Source: JADGOV01 sp963814355 (lineage in GTDB: Bacteria > Actinomycetota > Actinomycetes > JADGOV01). Taken from it: DNA of 64,000 nt. The stretch is taken from assembly GCA_963814355.1 (NCBI GenBank), contig CAWFCZ010000018.1:62001-126000 (forward strand), given 5' to 3'. Positions within the stretch are counted from its first letter, which is position 1. Each line of letters begins with the position of its first letter. The position numbers and the translations under genes were made by a program. The notes beneath the pieces were generated by a model, which saw only the letters and a program-made list of their open reading frames with translations, was not told where the DNA came from and made no database searches. This document shows positions 35,118 through 43,803 of this stretch, piece by piece.

Positions 35118-36271
35118 TCAGCGGGCATAGGGCCGGAGGAAGTCGGTCACCTGACGCTCGTAGCCGGCCGGGTTGACGTTCCAGCTCTGGGTGTGCCCGG
35201 CTAGCGGAACTGGCACGAACCTCACCTTGGGTTGGGCCGCGGCCAACCGGCGGGCCGGGCGGATCGGCACCGAGTCGTCCGCTTCGCCGTGGAAGAGCAG
35301 GGTCGGGCGGGTCACCTGCTGCGGGTGGTTGTCGAGGTCGAAGTCTCCCCAGTGAATGCCGATCCGCCAGGACACGACCTGCTCGGCGGTAGCGGTCAGG
35401 AACAGCGGCAGCCCCCGGTTCTTGCCCTGCAGGGCAAGGGTCGCCCGCCAGTCCAGCACCGGCGCGTCCAACACCACCGCGGGCACCCGGGCCGCCGCCG
35501 GTGAGCGCTGCAGGAACGCCTCGATGACCGCGCCGCCCATCGACCAGCCGTAGAGCACGACCCGCCGGGCGCCGTGGCTGATCGCGTAGTCGACCGCGCC
35601 TTCCACGTCGCGCCACTCCCGATCGCCGAGGTGGTACAGCCGGTCGGTCTCGGCCGGTGCGCCGAGGTCGTTGCGGTAGCTGATGTCCAGGACCGGCAGG
35701 CCCAGGCGGTGCAGGGCGGGGAGGATCCGCAGTGGCTCCTGCCGGGTCCCGCCGCGGCCGTGCACCGCCACCACCCAGGTGCGCTTGCTGCCCGGTACGT
35801 ACCAGGCCGGCATCCGTCCGAGCGAGGAAAGGTAGCTGACATCGGTGTAGGCCAGGCCGCGAGCCGCCCGCGGGTCGGTGAGCCACACGTCGGTCTCCAG
35901 CCGGGTCCCGGTGCCCGCCGCAGGTGCACTGCCCTGGATTCGCCGGGTCACCCCCGACGCCGTCTCGGCGGTGATCGCCCCCAGCACGGCCGAGCCGCCC
36001 CGCCAGGCCAGCCCGTACGTTCCGGGCCGCTCGGTGCCGACGTTGCGGGGCAGCGTCACCGTGGCGCCGTGGACGGCGAGCACCCGCAGCTTGTACGGGT
36101 CCGGCGTGTGGCTGACGTTGAGCACCTGGTTGGCGTAGTACACCCCGAACGCGCCCAGCGCGCCGACGGCGATCAGCGCCAGACAGACCAGCAGGATGAC
36201 CAGCCCCTTGACCGAGGCGATACGGGGACGGCGCAGGCGGACCCTCCTGCCGGGCGGCGGCGACGCGCCAC
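35118..36271 (-). CDS. Membrane-anchored alpha/beta hydrolase, 5' frameshift
   Basis: Serine hydrolase of about 383 residues. A TM anchor (VKGLVILLVCLALIAVGALG) precedes the alpha/beta fold with nucleophile elbow GWSMGGAVIEAFLQRSP, acid HGEADDSVPIRP and catalytic His in LAGHTQSWNV. The main frame lacks any start codon before the anchor. A GTG at 36271, two bases after the upstream ligase stop, begins VARRRRP in a different frame, and adding one base between about 36245 and 36262 would join it to GRRVRLRRPRIASVKG, a normal basic N-terminus. So either a one-base deletion in the GC run or an assembly error breaks the gene. The substrate is unknown. Confidence 0.8.
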
Positions 36272-36273
36272 CG

Positions 36274-37356
36274 TCAGCCGCGGTGATCGCCGGCCCCCAG
36301 GACCCGCGCCAGATCGAACCGGACCGGCACCTCGAGCTGTGCGTAGGTGCAGGATTCCGGGGACCGGTCTGGTCGCCAGCGGCGGAACTGGGCGGTGTGC
36401 CGGAAGCGGGTACCTTCCATGTGGTCGTAGGCGACTTCGACGACGAGCTCCGGGCGCAGCGGCAGCCAGGAGAGGTCTTTCTTGGCGTTCCAGCGGGACA
36501 CCGCGCCGGGGAGCCGGCCACCGGCATGGGCCTCGGCCTCCGCCCAGGCGGCCCAGGGATGCCCGGCGCTGGACACCATCCGGTACGGCTCCAACTCGGT
36601 GACCAGCTCGGCCCGGCGCTGCATCGGGAACGACGCGGAGACGCCGACGTGCTGCAGGGCACGGCTGTCGTCGTACAGGCCCAGCAGCAGCGAGCCGATG
36701 ACCTGGCCGGACTTGTGCCACCGGAAGCCGGCGACGACGCAGTCCGCGGTCCGCTCATGCTTGACCTTGAACATGGTGCGCTTGTCCGGGGTGTACGGGG
36801 CGCCGACCGGCTTCGCCACCACACCGTCGAGTCCGGCGCCCTCGAAGACCTCCAGCCACTGCGCGCCCACGGTCAGGTCGTCGGTCGCCGGGGTCAGGTA
36901 GACCGGCGCGGTCGCGCCGGCCAGCGCCGCCTCCAGGCGCTCCCGGCGCTGCCCGAACGGGGTGCTCATCAGCGAGTCGTCGTCGAGGGCGAGCAGGTCG
37001 AAGGCGACGAAGGAGGCCGGAGTCTGGCCGGCCAGCAGGTTCACCCGCGACGTCGCCGGGTGGATCCGCTGCTGAAGCGCTTCGAAGTCCAGCCGGTCGC
37101 CGCGCGCGATGACGATCTCCCCGTCCACGACGCAGCGCGGTGGCAAGCTGGCCCGGACCGCGTCGAGGACTTCGGGGAAGTAGCGGGTCATCGGCCGCTC
37201 GTTGCGGCTGCCCAGGACCACCTCGGCACCGTCCCGGAAGACGATCGTCCGGAAGCCATCCCACTTCGGCTCGACGTGCCCGACGTCCGGGATCGTGGGC
37301 ACGGACTTGGCCAGCATCGGGGCGACCGGCGGCATGACGGGCAGTTGCACGCCCAC
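36274..37356 (-). CDS. ATP-dependent DNA ligase, LigC type
   Basis: DNA ligase of 360 residues with adenylation and OB-fold domains. Motif I is EPKWDGFRTIVF (Lys31). Others follow in order: VVDGEIVIARGDRLDFEALQ (III), SFVAFDLLALDDDSL (IIIa), GLDGVVAKPVGAPYTPDKRT (IV), MFKVKHERTADCVV (V) and RPELVVEVAYDHME (VI). The group belongs to the accessory ligases of bacterial end-joining and repair (LigC). It lacks LigD nuclease and polymerase domains; a free-standing polymerase domain is encoded at 41632. The start follows a basic N-terminus VQLPVMPPVAPMLAKSVP. The hydrolase gene starts 2 bp after its stop. Confidence 0.93.
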   Translation of the reverse strand: MGVQLPVMPPVAPMLAKSVPTIPDVGHVEPKWDGFRTIVFRDGAEVVLGSRNERPMTRYFPEVLDAVRASLPPRCVVDGEIVIARGDRLDFEALQQRIHPATSRVNLLAGQTPASFVAFDLLALDDDSLMSTPFGQRRERLEAALAGATAPVYLTPATDDLTVGAQWLEVFEGAGLDGVVAKPVGAPYTPDKRTMFKVKHERTADCVVAGFRWHKSGQVIGSLLLGLYDDSRALQHVGVSASFPMQRRAELVTELEPYRMVSSAGHPWAAWAEAEAHAGGRLPGAVSRWNAKKDLSWLPLRPELVVEVAYDHMEGTRFRHTAQFRRWRPDRSPESCTYAQLEVPVRFDLARVLGAGDHRG

Positions 37357-37457
37357 AGTCTCCCGTGACGTTCACCCGCGGGCGCGAGCCGGGGAGCTTC
37401 GCCGGGGTTCTGATCCCGATCTGTTACCCCAACCCGGGCGGCCCGGACCGCGACCGG

Positions 37458-39818
37458 TCAGCGTCGGTCCGAGCGCGGCTGCGGCGGGGCGCCGACCGCT
37501 GCGCACGCACCGACGTCGTACCGGGCGGCGACCAGCGGCAGGGCGGCGACCAGCGGAACCGCCGGGGAGAAGTAGTACCCCTGACCGGTGCGGCACCCGA
37601 GGCTGTACACCAAGGCGGCCGAGGCGGTGTTCTCGATGCCCTCGGCGACGACCGCGATGTCGAGCGCCCGGGCCATCGCGCAGACCCCTTCGATCAGCGC
37701 GGCGGCCCGCTGGTCATCCGGCAGCCGAAGGACGAAAGACTTGTCGATCTTCAGGCTGTCCACAGTGAGCCGGTGCAGATAGGCGATGGAGGAGTACCCG
37801 ACGCCGAAGTCGTCCACCGACAGGCAGGCGCCCACCGCGCGGATCGCCGCCAAGGCCGCGGCGGTAGCCGCGTCCTCGCCCAGCAGGGTTCCCTCGGTCA
37901 GCTCGATGACCAGCCGAACCGCCGACCCCGACTCGACGATGCCCGCCAGCAGGGCCGGGAAGGACGGCTCGGCGAGCTGAATGGTGGAGACGTTGACCGC
38001 GATGGAGAGCCGGCGGCCGCTGGCGGCGCTGAGCAAGGCGCCGTCGGCGACCGCGCGCCGCAGCAGTCGTTCCCCCAGCCGGGGGATCAGCCCGATCTGC
38101 TCGGCGAGCGGGATGAAGACGTCCGGCGCGATCGGCCCGAGCCGCGGGTGGTTCCAGCGGGCCAGGGCCTCGAAGCCGGCCACGGAACCGGTGTCCAGTG
38201 CCACGATCGGCTGGTAGTGCATCTCGAAGGAGTCCTGCTCCAGCGCCCGGCGCAGCTCTTCCTCCAGGTCCAGCCGGTGCAGGTTCGCCCGCCGCAGGGC
38301 CGGGTCGAAGGTTTCCACCCGACTGCGGCCTCGGGTCTTCGCGCGGTACAGGGCCAGGTCGGCGTTGCGCAGCAAGTCGGCGCTGTCGGCGATGCCCCGG
38401 CCGAAGGCCAGCCCGATGGAGCCGCTGATCCGGATGTCGTAGCCGTCCACCTCGAAGGGTTGCGACAGCGCGGCCAGAATCCGGTCCGCGAGCTCCGCCG
38501 CTTCCGCGTCACCGGCGCACTCCTCGACCAGGACCGCGAATTCGTCCCCCCCGAGCCGGGCCACCGTATCGGTCTCGCGGGTGCATGACCGCAGCCGGTC
38601 CGCGACCGCGATGAGCAGCCGGTCCCCGGTGGCGTGACCCAGCCGGTCGTTGACCTTCTTGAAACCGTCGAGATCGGCGTAGAGCACGACAGGCGGGGTC
38701 CAGTCGCGCCGCGACGGCCGTACGGCATGCGCCATGCGTTCCATCAGCACGGTGCGGTTCCCGAGGCCGGTCAACGGGTCGTGCTGGGCGAGGTAGGCCA
38801 TCTCCTCGACCAGCCGGCGCCGTTCCAACGATTCGGTGGCCACCGCCACCAGCGCCTGCAGCGCCCGGTGGTCGTCCTCGCCGAAGTACGTCCCGCTGGT
38901 GTCCTCCCGACGGGCGATGAGGTACCGGTCCGGGCGACCATCGGCCGACAGCCGAGCGCCGATCTCGTGCCCGACCGGTGCGGAGTCGCGCCACTGCACC
39001 CGGGTGGAGCGCAGCGCCCGTTCGGCGTGGCCGACGAGGGCGGCTTCCAGCTCGACGGTGTCGGGCATGCGGCTCGCGGTCGAGGCGGCTTCGAACAGGC
39101 CGATCATGCGTCGGTGGTTCAGCCGCGCCCCGCTCAACGCCCGGGCGGCCACCACGATCGCCCCGAGCGGTACCAGCAGCAGCCCAAGGGCAGCAGGCGG
39201 AAGGCGCAGATGGGTCAGCGCGCCGAGGTACCCCAGGGTGTCGATGCCGACGAAGCAGGCCAGCGGCACCGGAACATGCATCAGCGGGATGGTTTGCGAC
39301 AACCGCCCCGCACCGTCGGCGCTCAGGCTGACCCCGGTGATGACGAGGTCGAGCAGGAAGTAGACGGCGCCGGCGACCCCGATCCAGAACAGCTCCCGGC
39401 CCACGTCCTGGGCCACCGGCTTGGCCCGTACCAGCACGGAAACCGCGATCGGGCCGAGCAGGTTGGTGACCCCGACGTTGAACGCCCGGCTGCGGAAGCT
39501 CTTCCGCTGCCACACGTGGGCCAGCGTGGTGCCGATCGCCCACAGCGCCCCGGCCTCGACCTTCGAGGTGAGCAACGCCAAGAAGACGAGTACGCAGAAC
39601 TCGAACCCGATCACCGCGTCGCCGCCGCCTTCGGAGACGATCAGGGGGAACTGGGCCAGTACGACGACGACCAGCGGCGCCAGCAGCATCCAGGGCGAAC
39701 TCAGCGCTCCGGAGAGCACCCACTGCTCCAGGCTGGCCGCCGCAATCCAGCCGCCCAGCACGATGACGACAGCGTCGAATGCCACGCCGCGAGTCGGGTG
39801 CGGTCGGCGCGGCTGCAT
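37458..39818 (-). CDS. Membrane-bound GGDEF-EAL protein (c-di-GMP turnover)
   Basis: Bifunctional cyclic-di-GMP protein of 786 residues. Residues 12-235 hold about six to eight TM helices. A GAF-like region (about 245-335) follows. The GGDEF domain (345-505) has the intact GGDEF motif at 423-427 and the inhibitory I-site RETD at 414-417. The EAL domain (515-765) has FEALARW (E550, A551, L552) and DDFGVGYSSIAYLH. Both catalytic sites therefore look complete, so it may make and degrade c-di-GMP. In actinomycetes c-di-GMP controls development. A GAGGGG-containing ribosome site precedes the start. It stands alone between the LigC gene and an acyltransferase. Confidence 0.95.
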   Translation of the reverse strand: MQPRRPHPTRGVAFDAVVIVLGGWIAAASLEQWVLSGALSSPWMLLAPLVVVVLAQFPLIVSEGGGDAVIGFEFCVLVFLALLTSKVEAGALWAIGTTLAHVWQRKSFRSRAFNVGVTNLLGPIAVSVLVRAKPVAQDVGRELFWIGVAGAVYFLLDLVITGVSLSADGAGRLSQTIPLMHVPVPLACFVGIDTLGYLGALTHLRLPPAALGLLLVPLGAIVVAARALSGARLNHRRMIGLFEAASTASRMPDTVELEAALVGHAERALRSTRVQWRDSAPVGHEIGARLSADGRPDRYLIARREDTSGTYFGEDDHRALQALVAVATESLERRRLVEEMAYLAQHDPLTGLGNRTVLMERMAHAVRPSRRDWTPPVVLYADLDGFKKVNDRLGHATGDRLLIAVADRLRSCTRETDTVARLGGDEFAVLVEECAGDAEAAELADRILAALSQPFEVDGYDIRISGSIGLAFGRGIADSADLLRNADLALYRAKTRGRSRVETFDPALRRANLHRLDLEEELRRALEQDSFEMHYQPIVALDTGSVAGFEALARWNHPRLGPIAPDVFIPLAEQIGLIPRLGERLLRRAVADGALLSAASGRRLSIAVNVSTIQLAEPSFPALLAGIVESGSAVRLVIELTEGTLLGEDAATAAALAAIRAVGACLSVDDFGVGYSSIAYLHRLTVDSLKIDKSFVLRLPDDQRAAALIEGVCAMARALDIAVVAEGIENTASAALVYSLGCRTGQGYYFSPAVPLVAALPLVAARYDVGACAAVGAPPQPRSDRR

Positions 39819-39997
39819 CCTGCCCCTCGCTCCGCATCCGGGTGTGTCGGACGTCAGGTGGCACCACGTACGCGTCGCCGGGACGGCCGGCCGGATAGTG
39901 GGAAATCGGCAGGTCGGGTCGCTGGCTGAAGGGGGCAGCGGGTGAAACCGACCCGCGGGGCGCCGTTTCGGTCCCTATCTCGGCCGGGGTTGAACCG

Positions 39998-40753
39998 TCA
40001 ACTCAGCCCGCCGCGGCGGGCGGCCATCTCGGCGGCGTCCTTGGCGGCCGCCTCCGCCGGCGTCGGGGCGGTCCCGCCGAGGGTCTGCGGTAGCCACCAG
40101 CGGTCCTCCGGACCGTCCGGTACGTCCGGATAGCCGCGCTGCACGTCGTCGAGCAAGGCGGTCATCCGGGCCCGTAGTGCGGCCGTGACGTCCTCGGCGT
40201 CGTCTGCGCGCGCCGGGCGCAGCGGCTCGCCCACGCTGATCGAGATGGTCCGGCCGCGGGTGAAGTCTCGGGGGTGGTCCTTGGTGAACATCCGCTGGCC
40301 GCCCCAGGTGACCATCGGGACCAGCGGGACCTCGGCCCGCATCGCCATCCGCACCGCGCCGGTCTTGAACTCCTTCAGCAGGAAGGACCGGCTGATCGTC
40401 GCCTCCGGGAACAGCCCGATGATCTCGCCGCGACGCAGGGCGTCCAACCCCGCCCGGTAAGACGCCGAGCCGGCCGAGCGGTCCACCGGGATGTGCTTCA
40501 TGCCGCGCATCAGCGGCCCGGACACCCGGTGGGTGAAGGTCGCGTCCTTGGCCATGAACCGCACCAGCCGGCCGGAGTCCTGACCCGCCAGCCCGGCGAA
40601 GATGAAGTCCAGGTAGCTGACGTGATTGCTGGCCAGCACAGCGCCGCCGGTACGGGGCACGTTCTCGGTACCTGCCATGATAAAACGCAGGCCGAACACC
40701 CGGAAGCAGGCTCTGGCGACCAGGATGACCGGCGGGTACACGAAGTCGGACAT
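39998..40753 (-). CDS. 1-acyl-glycerol-3-phosphate acyltransferase (PlsC type)
   Basis: Phospholipid synthesis enzyme of 251 residues that acylates lysophosphatidate. It has the acyltransferase motifs SNHVSYLDFIFAGLAG (NHxxxxD), FPEATISRSFLLKEFKTGAV (FPEGT block, here FPEAT) and VPLVPMVTWGG. The N-terminal helix SDFVYPPVILVARACFRVF may sit in the membrane. The ATG at 40753 is seven bases downstream of TAAGGT. It is divergent from the sialidase-like pseudogene. The start is clear. Confidence 0.92.
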   Translation of the reverse strand: MSDFVYPPVILVARACFRVFGLRFIMAGTENVPRTGGAVLASNHVSYLDFIFAGLAGQDSGRLVRFMAKDATFTHRVSGPLMRGMKHIPVDRSAGSASYRAGLDALRRGEIIGLFPEATISRSFLLKEFKTGAVRMAMRAEVPLVPMVTWGGQRMFTKDHPRDFTRGRTISISVGEPLRPARADDAEDVTAALRARMTALLDDVQRGYPDVPDGPEDRWWLPQTLGGTAPTPAEAAAKDAAEMAARRGGLS

Positions 40754-40760
40754 GATTGCG

Positions 40761-40766
40761 ACCTTA
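40761..40766 (-). promoter_or_regulatory. -10 box of the acyltransferase gene
   Basis: TAAGGT on the minus strand, seven bases before the ATG at 40753. Confidence 0.45.
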
Positions 40767-40844
40767 CGGCCACCGTCACCTTCCCCCGCCGCTCGTGGGG
40801 CATCGTCGGCGAAACGGCTACCTTCGGCGCTCTAGCGTAGGTAG

Positions 40845-40856
40845 GTGTCATGACAC
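40845..40856. repeat. Perfect 12-bp palindrome over the pseudogene start
   Basis: GTGTCATGACAC is its own reverse complement and contains the ATG at 40850 of the sialidase-like pseudogene. A TAGCGT box lies at 40833-40838. It could be an operator left from the intact gene or chance. Confidence 0.35.
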
Positions 40857-41640
40857 GTCGGGCATGGCCGCGGGCCTCGGACCCGGTGCTGGCTTTCGGG
40901 CCGGACGGCAGCGCCTACCTGTCCGTGCTGCTGTTCCAGCCCTACGGGTGCCCCACCGCTGTCGCGGTGCTGCGCTCCACCACCGGCGGACGGACCTGGG
41001 GACCACCGTTCTACGCCGACCGCCGGACCGCCGCACCTCGTGCACCTTCTCCGACGACAAGAACTGGATCGTCGTCGACACCTCGCCGGCCAGCCCCCAC
41101 TACGGCCGGATCTACCAGTCCTGGACGCCTTTCCGGTGTCCGCCGCCGGCTGATACCTCGGGAGTCCGCAGGTGGTGCGCTGGTCGGACGACCGCGCCCG
41201 GCACTGGAGCGCGCTGCACTACGTCACGGGACGGACGGACCGCAGCCAGGACTCCCAGCCCATGATCCGCCCGGACGGGACCCTCGTCGACGCCTACCAG
41301 TACTACCGATCCGGGGACATCGAGATGGCGGAGCGACCCGGCAGCTGCCAGGCGTCGGCGGCCCGTCCACCGGCGGCCGGCAGCGACACCTGCTCTCCGC
41401 GTCCTACGACGACGCGGCGACTTTCCGCGCACCGCTCGCGCTCGGACCGACCTCGGACCTGCGGTACCCCGCGCTGGCCGGTGGCGACTTCCCCGGCGAC
41501 TACATCGGGTCGGCGGCGAGCGCCTCGAAGCTGTACCTGGTGTGGGCCCGGTCCTACGCCCCGGTCCCGTCGAGGCCGTTTCACCAGACGCTGTACGCCG
41601 CCGTGCTGGCGCCGTCTGGGTGGGCGGAGGCTCAGTCCGG
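40850..41640 (+). pseudogene. Decayed exo-sialidase/BNR-repeat protein gene
   Basis: Pieces of one exported sialidase-like protein lie in three frames. Frame A: SDPVLAFGPDGSAYLSVLLF and VLRSTTGGRTWGPPFYADRR. Frame B: CTFSDDKNWIVVDTSPASPH then YGRIYQSWTPF. Frame C: VVRWSDDRARHWSALHYVTG and DSQPMIRPDGTLVDAYQYYR. Frame A again: LLSASYDDAATFRAPLALGP, SDLRYPALAGGDFPGDYIGS and KLYLVWARSYAP. The order matches beta-propeller BNR proteins (Ser-x-Asp-x-Gly-x-x-Trp boxes). At least three frameshifts break it, and the signal peptide and first blades are missing: MTRRAWPRA jumps directly to an internal blade. Its 3' end overlaps the end of the polymerase gene slightly. Confidence 0.75.
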
Positions 41641-42657
41641 AGCCGCGACGTCGCGTCGTGCCCGGCTGGGTTGCACCCGCCTGGGCTCGCCGGCCATCTT
41701 TGGGAAGTTGGGCGGGTACGGGGCGTCACCGAGCCCGCGGTCGCGCTCGTCGCGCTCGGCCCACTCCAGCAGCGGGTCCAGGACGTGGGCCCGGGCGTCG
41801 ATGCCGGCGTGCAGGTCGCCGAGTTGGGCGTAGCGGGCCGGCATGGTGGCCATGGTGAAGTCCTCGGTGTCCGCCTCCGGCACCTCCGCCCAGCGCAGCG
41901 GCGCCGACACGGTGGCGTCCGGACGGGCGCGGACCGAGTAGGCGGAGGCGATGGTGCGGTCCCGGGCGTTCTGGTTGTAGTCGATGAAGACCTTTTCCCC
42001 GCGTTCCTCCTTCCACCAGGCGGTGGTGACCTCCGCCGGCCGGCGGCGCTCCAGCTCCCGGGCGAAGGCCAGCGCGGCGCGCCGTACCGTGGTGAAGCCC
42101 CAGCGCGGCTCGATCCGGACGTAGACGTGCAGCCCGCGGTTGCCGGAGGTCTTCGGCCAGCCGGTGTAGCCAAGTTCGGCGAGCAGCTCGGCCACCGTGG
42201 CGGCCACCGCCCTGGCGTCGGCATAGCCGGTGCCGGGTTGCGGGTCCAGGTCGATCCGCAGCTCGTCGGGCTTCTCGGTGTCGGTGCGCCGCGACGGCCA
42301 CGGGTGGAAGTCGATCGTGCCGAGATTCGCCGCCCAGGCGACGTGCGCGATGTCCTGCGGGCACAGTTCGTCGGCGTGCCGGCCGGAGGGGAAGGTCACC
42401 CGTGCGGTGTGGATCCAGGGCGGGCGATGCTCCGGTACCCGCTTCTGGTAGATCGCCTCGCCCTGCGCCCCGTCGGGGTGCCGCTTGAGCTGGGTCGGCC
42501 GGTCGTACAGCCCGCGCACCATGCCGTCGGCCACCGACAGGTAGTACCGGACCAGGTCGAGCTTGGTCTCGCCGCGGCTGGCGAAGAAGACCTTCTGCGG
42601 GTTGGTCACCTTGACCAGCTGCGGACCGGCCTCGATCTCCACGAACGGCGAGGGCAT
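41632..42657 (-). CDS. LigD-type polymerase/primase domain protein
   Basis: Free-standing PolDom of the archaeo-eukaryotic primase superfamily, 341 residues, used in bacterial end-joining to fill and extend DNA ends. It has VKVTNPQKVFFASRGETKLD, the catalytic acids in ELRIDLDPQPG (Asp-x-Asp) and the third acid region VFIDYNQNARDRTIAS, plus SGNRGLHVYVRIEPRWGFT. The C-terminal end (QPSRARRDVAAP) is basic. With the LigC gene 4.3 kb downstream on the same strand it forms a split end-joining set; Ku is not in the window. The ATG at 42657 is seven bases downstream of TAGCTT. Confidence 0.92.
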   Translation of the reverse strand: MPSPFVEIEAGPQLVKVTNPQKVFFASRGETKLDLVRYYLSVADGMVRGLYDRPTQLKRHPDGAQGEAIYQKRVPEHRPPWIHTARVTFPSGRHADELCPQDIAHVAWAANLGTIDFHPWPSRRTDTEKPDELRIDLDPQPGTGYADARAVAATVAELLAELGYTGWPKTSGNRGLHVYVRIEPRWGFTTVRRAALAFARELERRRPAEVTTAWWKEERGEKVFIDYNQNARDRTIASAYSVRARPDATVSAPLRWAEVPEADTEDFTMATMPARYAQLGDLHAGIDARAHVLDPLLEWAERDERDRGLGDAPYPPNFPKMAGEPRRVQPSRARRDVAAPD

Positions 42658-42664
42658 GCTCGGA

Positions 42665-42670
42665 AAGCTA
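42665..42670 (-). promoter_or_regulatory. -10 box of the polymerase-domain gene
   Basis: TAGCTT on the minus strand, seven bases before the ATG at 42657. Confidence 0.45.
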
Positions 42671-42695
42671 CCGGGCGCGGGGGCACACTGGGGGG

Positions 42696-43097
42696 ATGGA
42701 GCAGATGGAGAAGACCGACGAGCAGTGGCGGGCCGAACTGACCCCCGAGCAGTACGAGGTGCTCCGGCGGGCCGGCACCGAGCGCGCGTTCACCGGGGCC
42801 TACACCGATCTGGAGGACCCGGGCGTCTACCGCTGTGCGGGGTGCAAGGCGCCGCTGTTCCGCTCGGACACCAAGTACCACTCGGGCAGCGGCTGGCCGA
42901 GCTTCTGGGACGCCATCTCCCCCGAGGTGGTGACGCTGAAGAAGGACCGGTCGATGTTCATGGTGCGCACCGAGGTGACCTGCGCCCGCTGCGGCGGCCA
43001 CCTCGGGCACCTCTTCGACGACGGCCCCCGGGAGACCACCGGGATGCGGTACTGCATGAACTCGGCCGCGCTGGACTTCGACCCGGCGGCGCAGTAG
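42696..43097 (+). CDS. msrB: Peptide-methionine (R)-S-oxide reductase
   Basis: Repairs oxidised methionine; 133 residues, cytoplasmic. The catalytic Cys is in GMRYCMNSAALDFDP. Zinc Cys pairs are YRCAGCKAPLF and TCARCGGHLGHLFDDGP. The active-site region SGSGWPSFWDA is typical. The start is ATG 42696, preceded by a G-rich run; CACACT six bases upstream may be a leaderless -10. It is divergent from the LigD-type polymerase gene, with 38 bp between starts, and converges on hemQ 20 bp away. Confidence 0.97.
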   Translation: MEQMEKTDEQWRAELTPEQYEVLRRAGTERAFTGAYTDLEDPGVYRCAGCKAPLFRSDTKYHSGSGWPSFWDAISPEVVTLKKDRSMFMVRTEVTCARCGGHLGHLFDDGPRETTGMRYCMNSAALDFDPAAQ

Positions 43098-43116
43098 TCC
43101 GGCCCAGTAGCCCCAC

Positions 43117-43791
43117 TCAGGCCGGGGTAAGGAGTTCGGCAACCGGCTTGCGGGCGCCGAAGAAGAACGGGATCTCCTCCCTGGTGTGCCGCCGGGCCTC
43201 GGCCGCCCGCAGCGCGCGCATCAGGTCGACGATCCGGTGCGGCTCGGCGGCTTCGAAGGCGAGCAGCCACTCGTAGTCGTTGAGGCCGAAGCAGGCCACG
43301 GTGTTGGCGCCGACGTCGGTGAAGCCGGCGGCCATCTCGCCGTGCTCGCGGAGCATCGCGCCGCGCTCCCGGGGCGGCAGCAGGTACCACTCCAGGGATC
43401 GCACGAACGGGTACACGCACAGGTACCGCTGCGGCTCCCGGCCGGTAACAAAGGCCGGCTGGTGGTCGGGATTGAACTCGGCCGGCCGGTGCACCCCGAC
43501 CACCGACCACACCGGCTCCAGTTCCGCGGCCGCCTCGGTCTGGCGGAACCGGCGGTAGGTGTCCTGCAGGTCGTCGGCCGAGGGGGAGATCCACCACATC
43601 AGCAGGTCGGCGTCGGCCCGGTACCCCGACACGTCGTAGCTGCCCCTGGTGGTGACGCCCTTGGCGGCGGCGCTGTCCAGCACGTCCTGCACCTGTTCGG
43701 CCGGGCGCTGCAGCGGTCCGGCGAAGACGGCGTACATGGTGTACAGGGTCTGCTCGGCCGGTTCGGTGGTGGCGGCGGAATTCTGAGGCAT
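43117..43791 (-). CDS. hemQ: Coproheme decarboxylase (HemQ/ChdC)
   Basis: Converts iron-coproporphyrin to heme b by oxidative decarboxylation, the last step of the Gram-positive heme route; 224 residues. Segments are TLYTMYAVFAGPL, LLMWWISPSADDLQDTYRRF, YLCVYPFVRSLEWYLLPP with the catalytic Tyr, and REHGEMAAGF with the heme-ligand His. The frame stays open far upstream inside the divergent gene, but the ATG at 43791 gives the family N-terminus and has CACAAT six bases upstream. The start is 10 bp from the start of the divergent lipoprotein gene. hemG and hemE lie 1.4-4 kb away on the same strand. Confidence 0.95.
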   Translation of the reverse strand: MPQNSAATTEPAEQTLYTMYAVFAGPLQRPAEQVQDVLDSAAAKGVTTRGSYDVSGYRADADLLMWWISPSADDLQDTYRRFRQTEAAAELEPVWSVVGVHRPAEFNPDHQPAFVTGREPQRYLCVYPFVRSLEWYLLPPRERGAMLREHGEMAAGFTDVGANTVACFGLNDYEWLLAFEAAEPHRIVDLMRALRAAEARRHTREEIPFFFGARKPVAELLTPA

Positions 43792-43803
43792 GCTGCCATT
43801 GTG
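43789..43803. promoter_or_regulatory. Overlapping divergent -10 boxes of hemQ and the PQQ-like lipoprotein gene
   Basis: CATGCT (43789-43794, plus) is six bases before the GTG at 43801; CACAAT (43798-43803, read on minus) is six bases before the ATG at 43791. Each box lies on the other gene's start codon, so transcription may be mutually exclusive. Confidence 0.4.
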
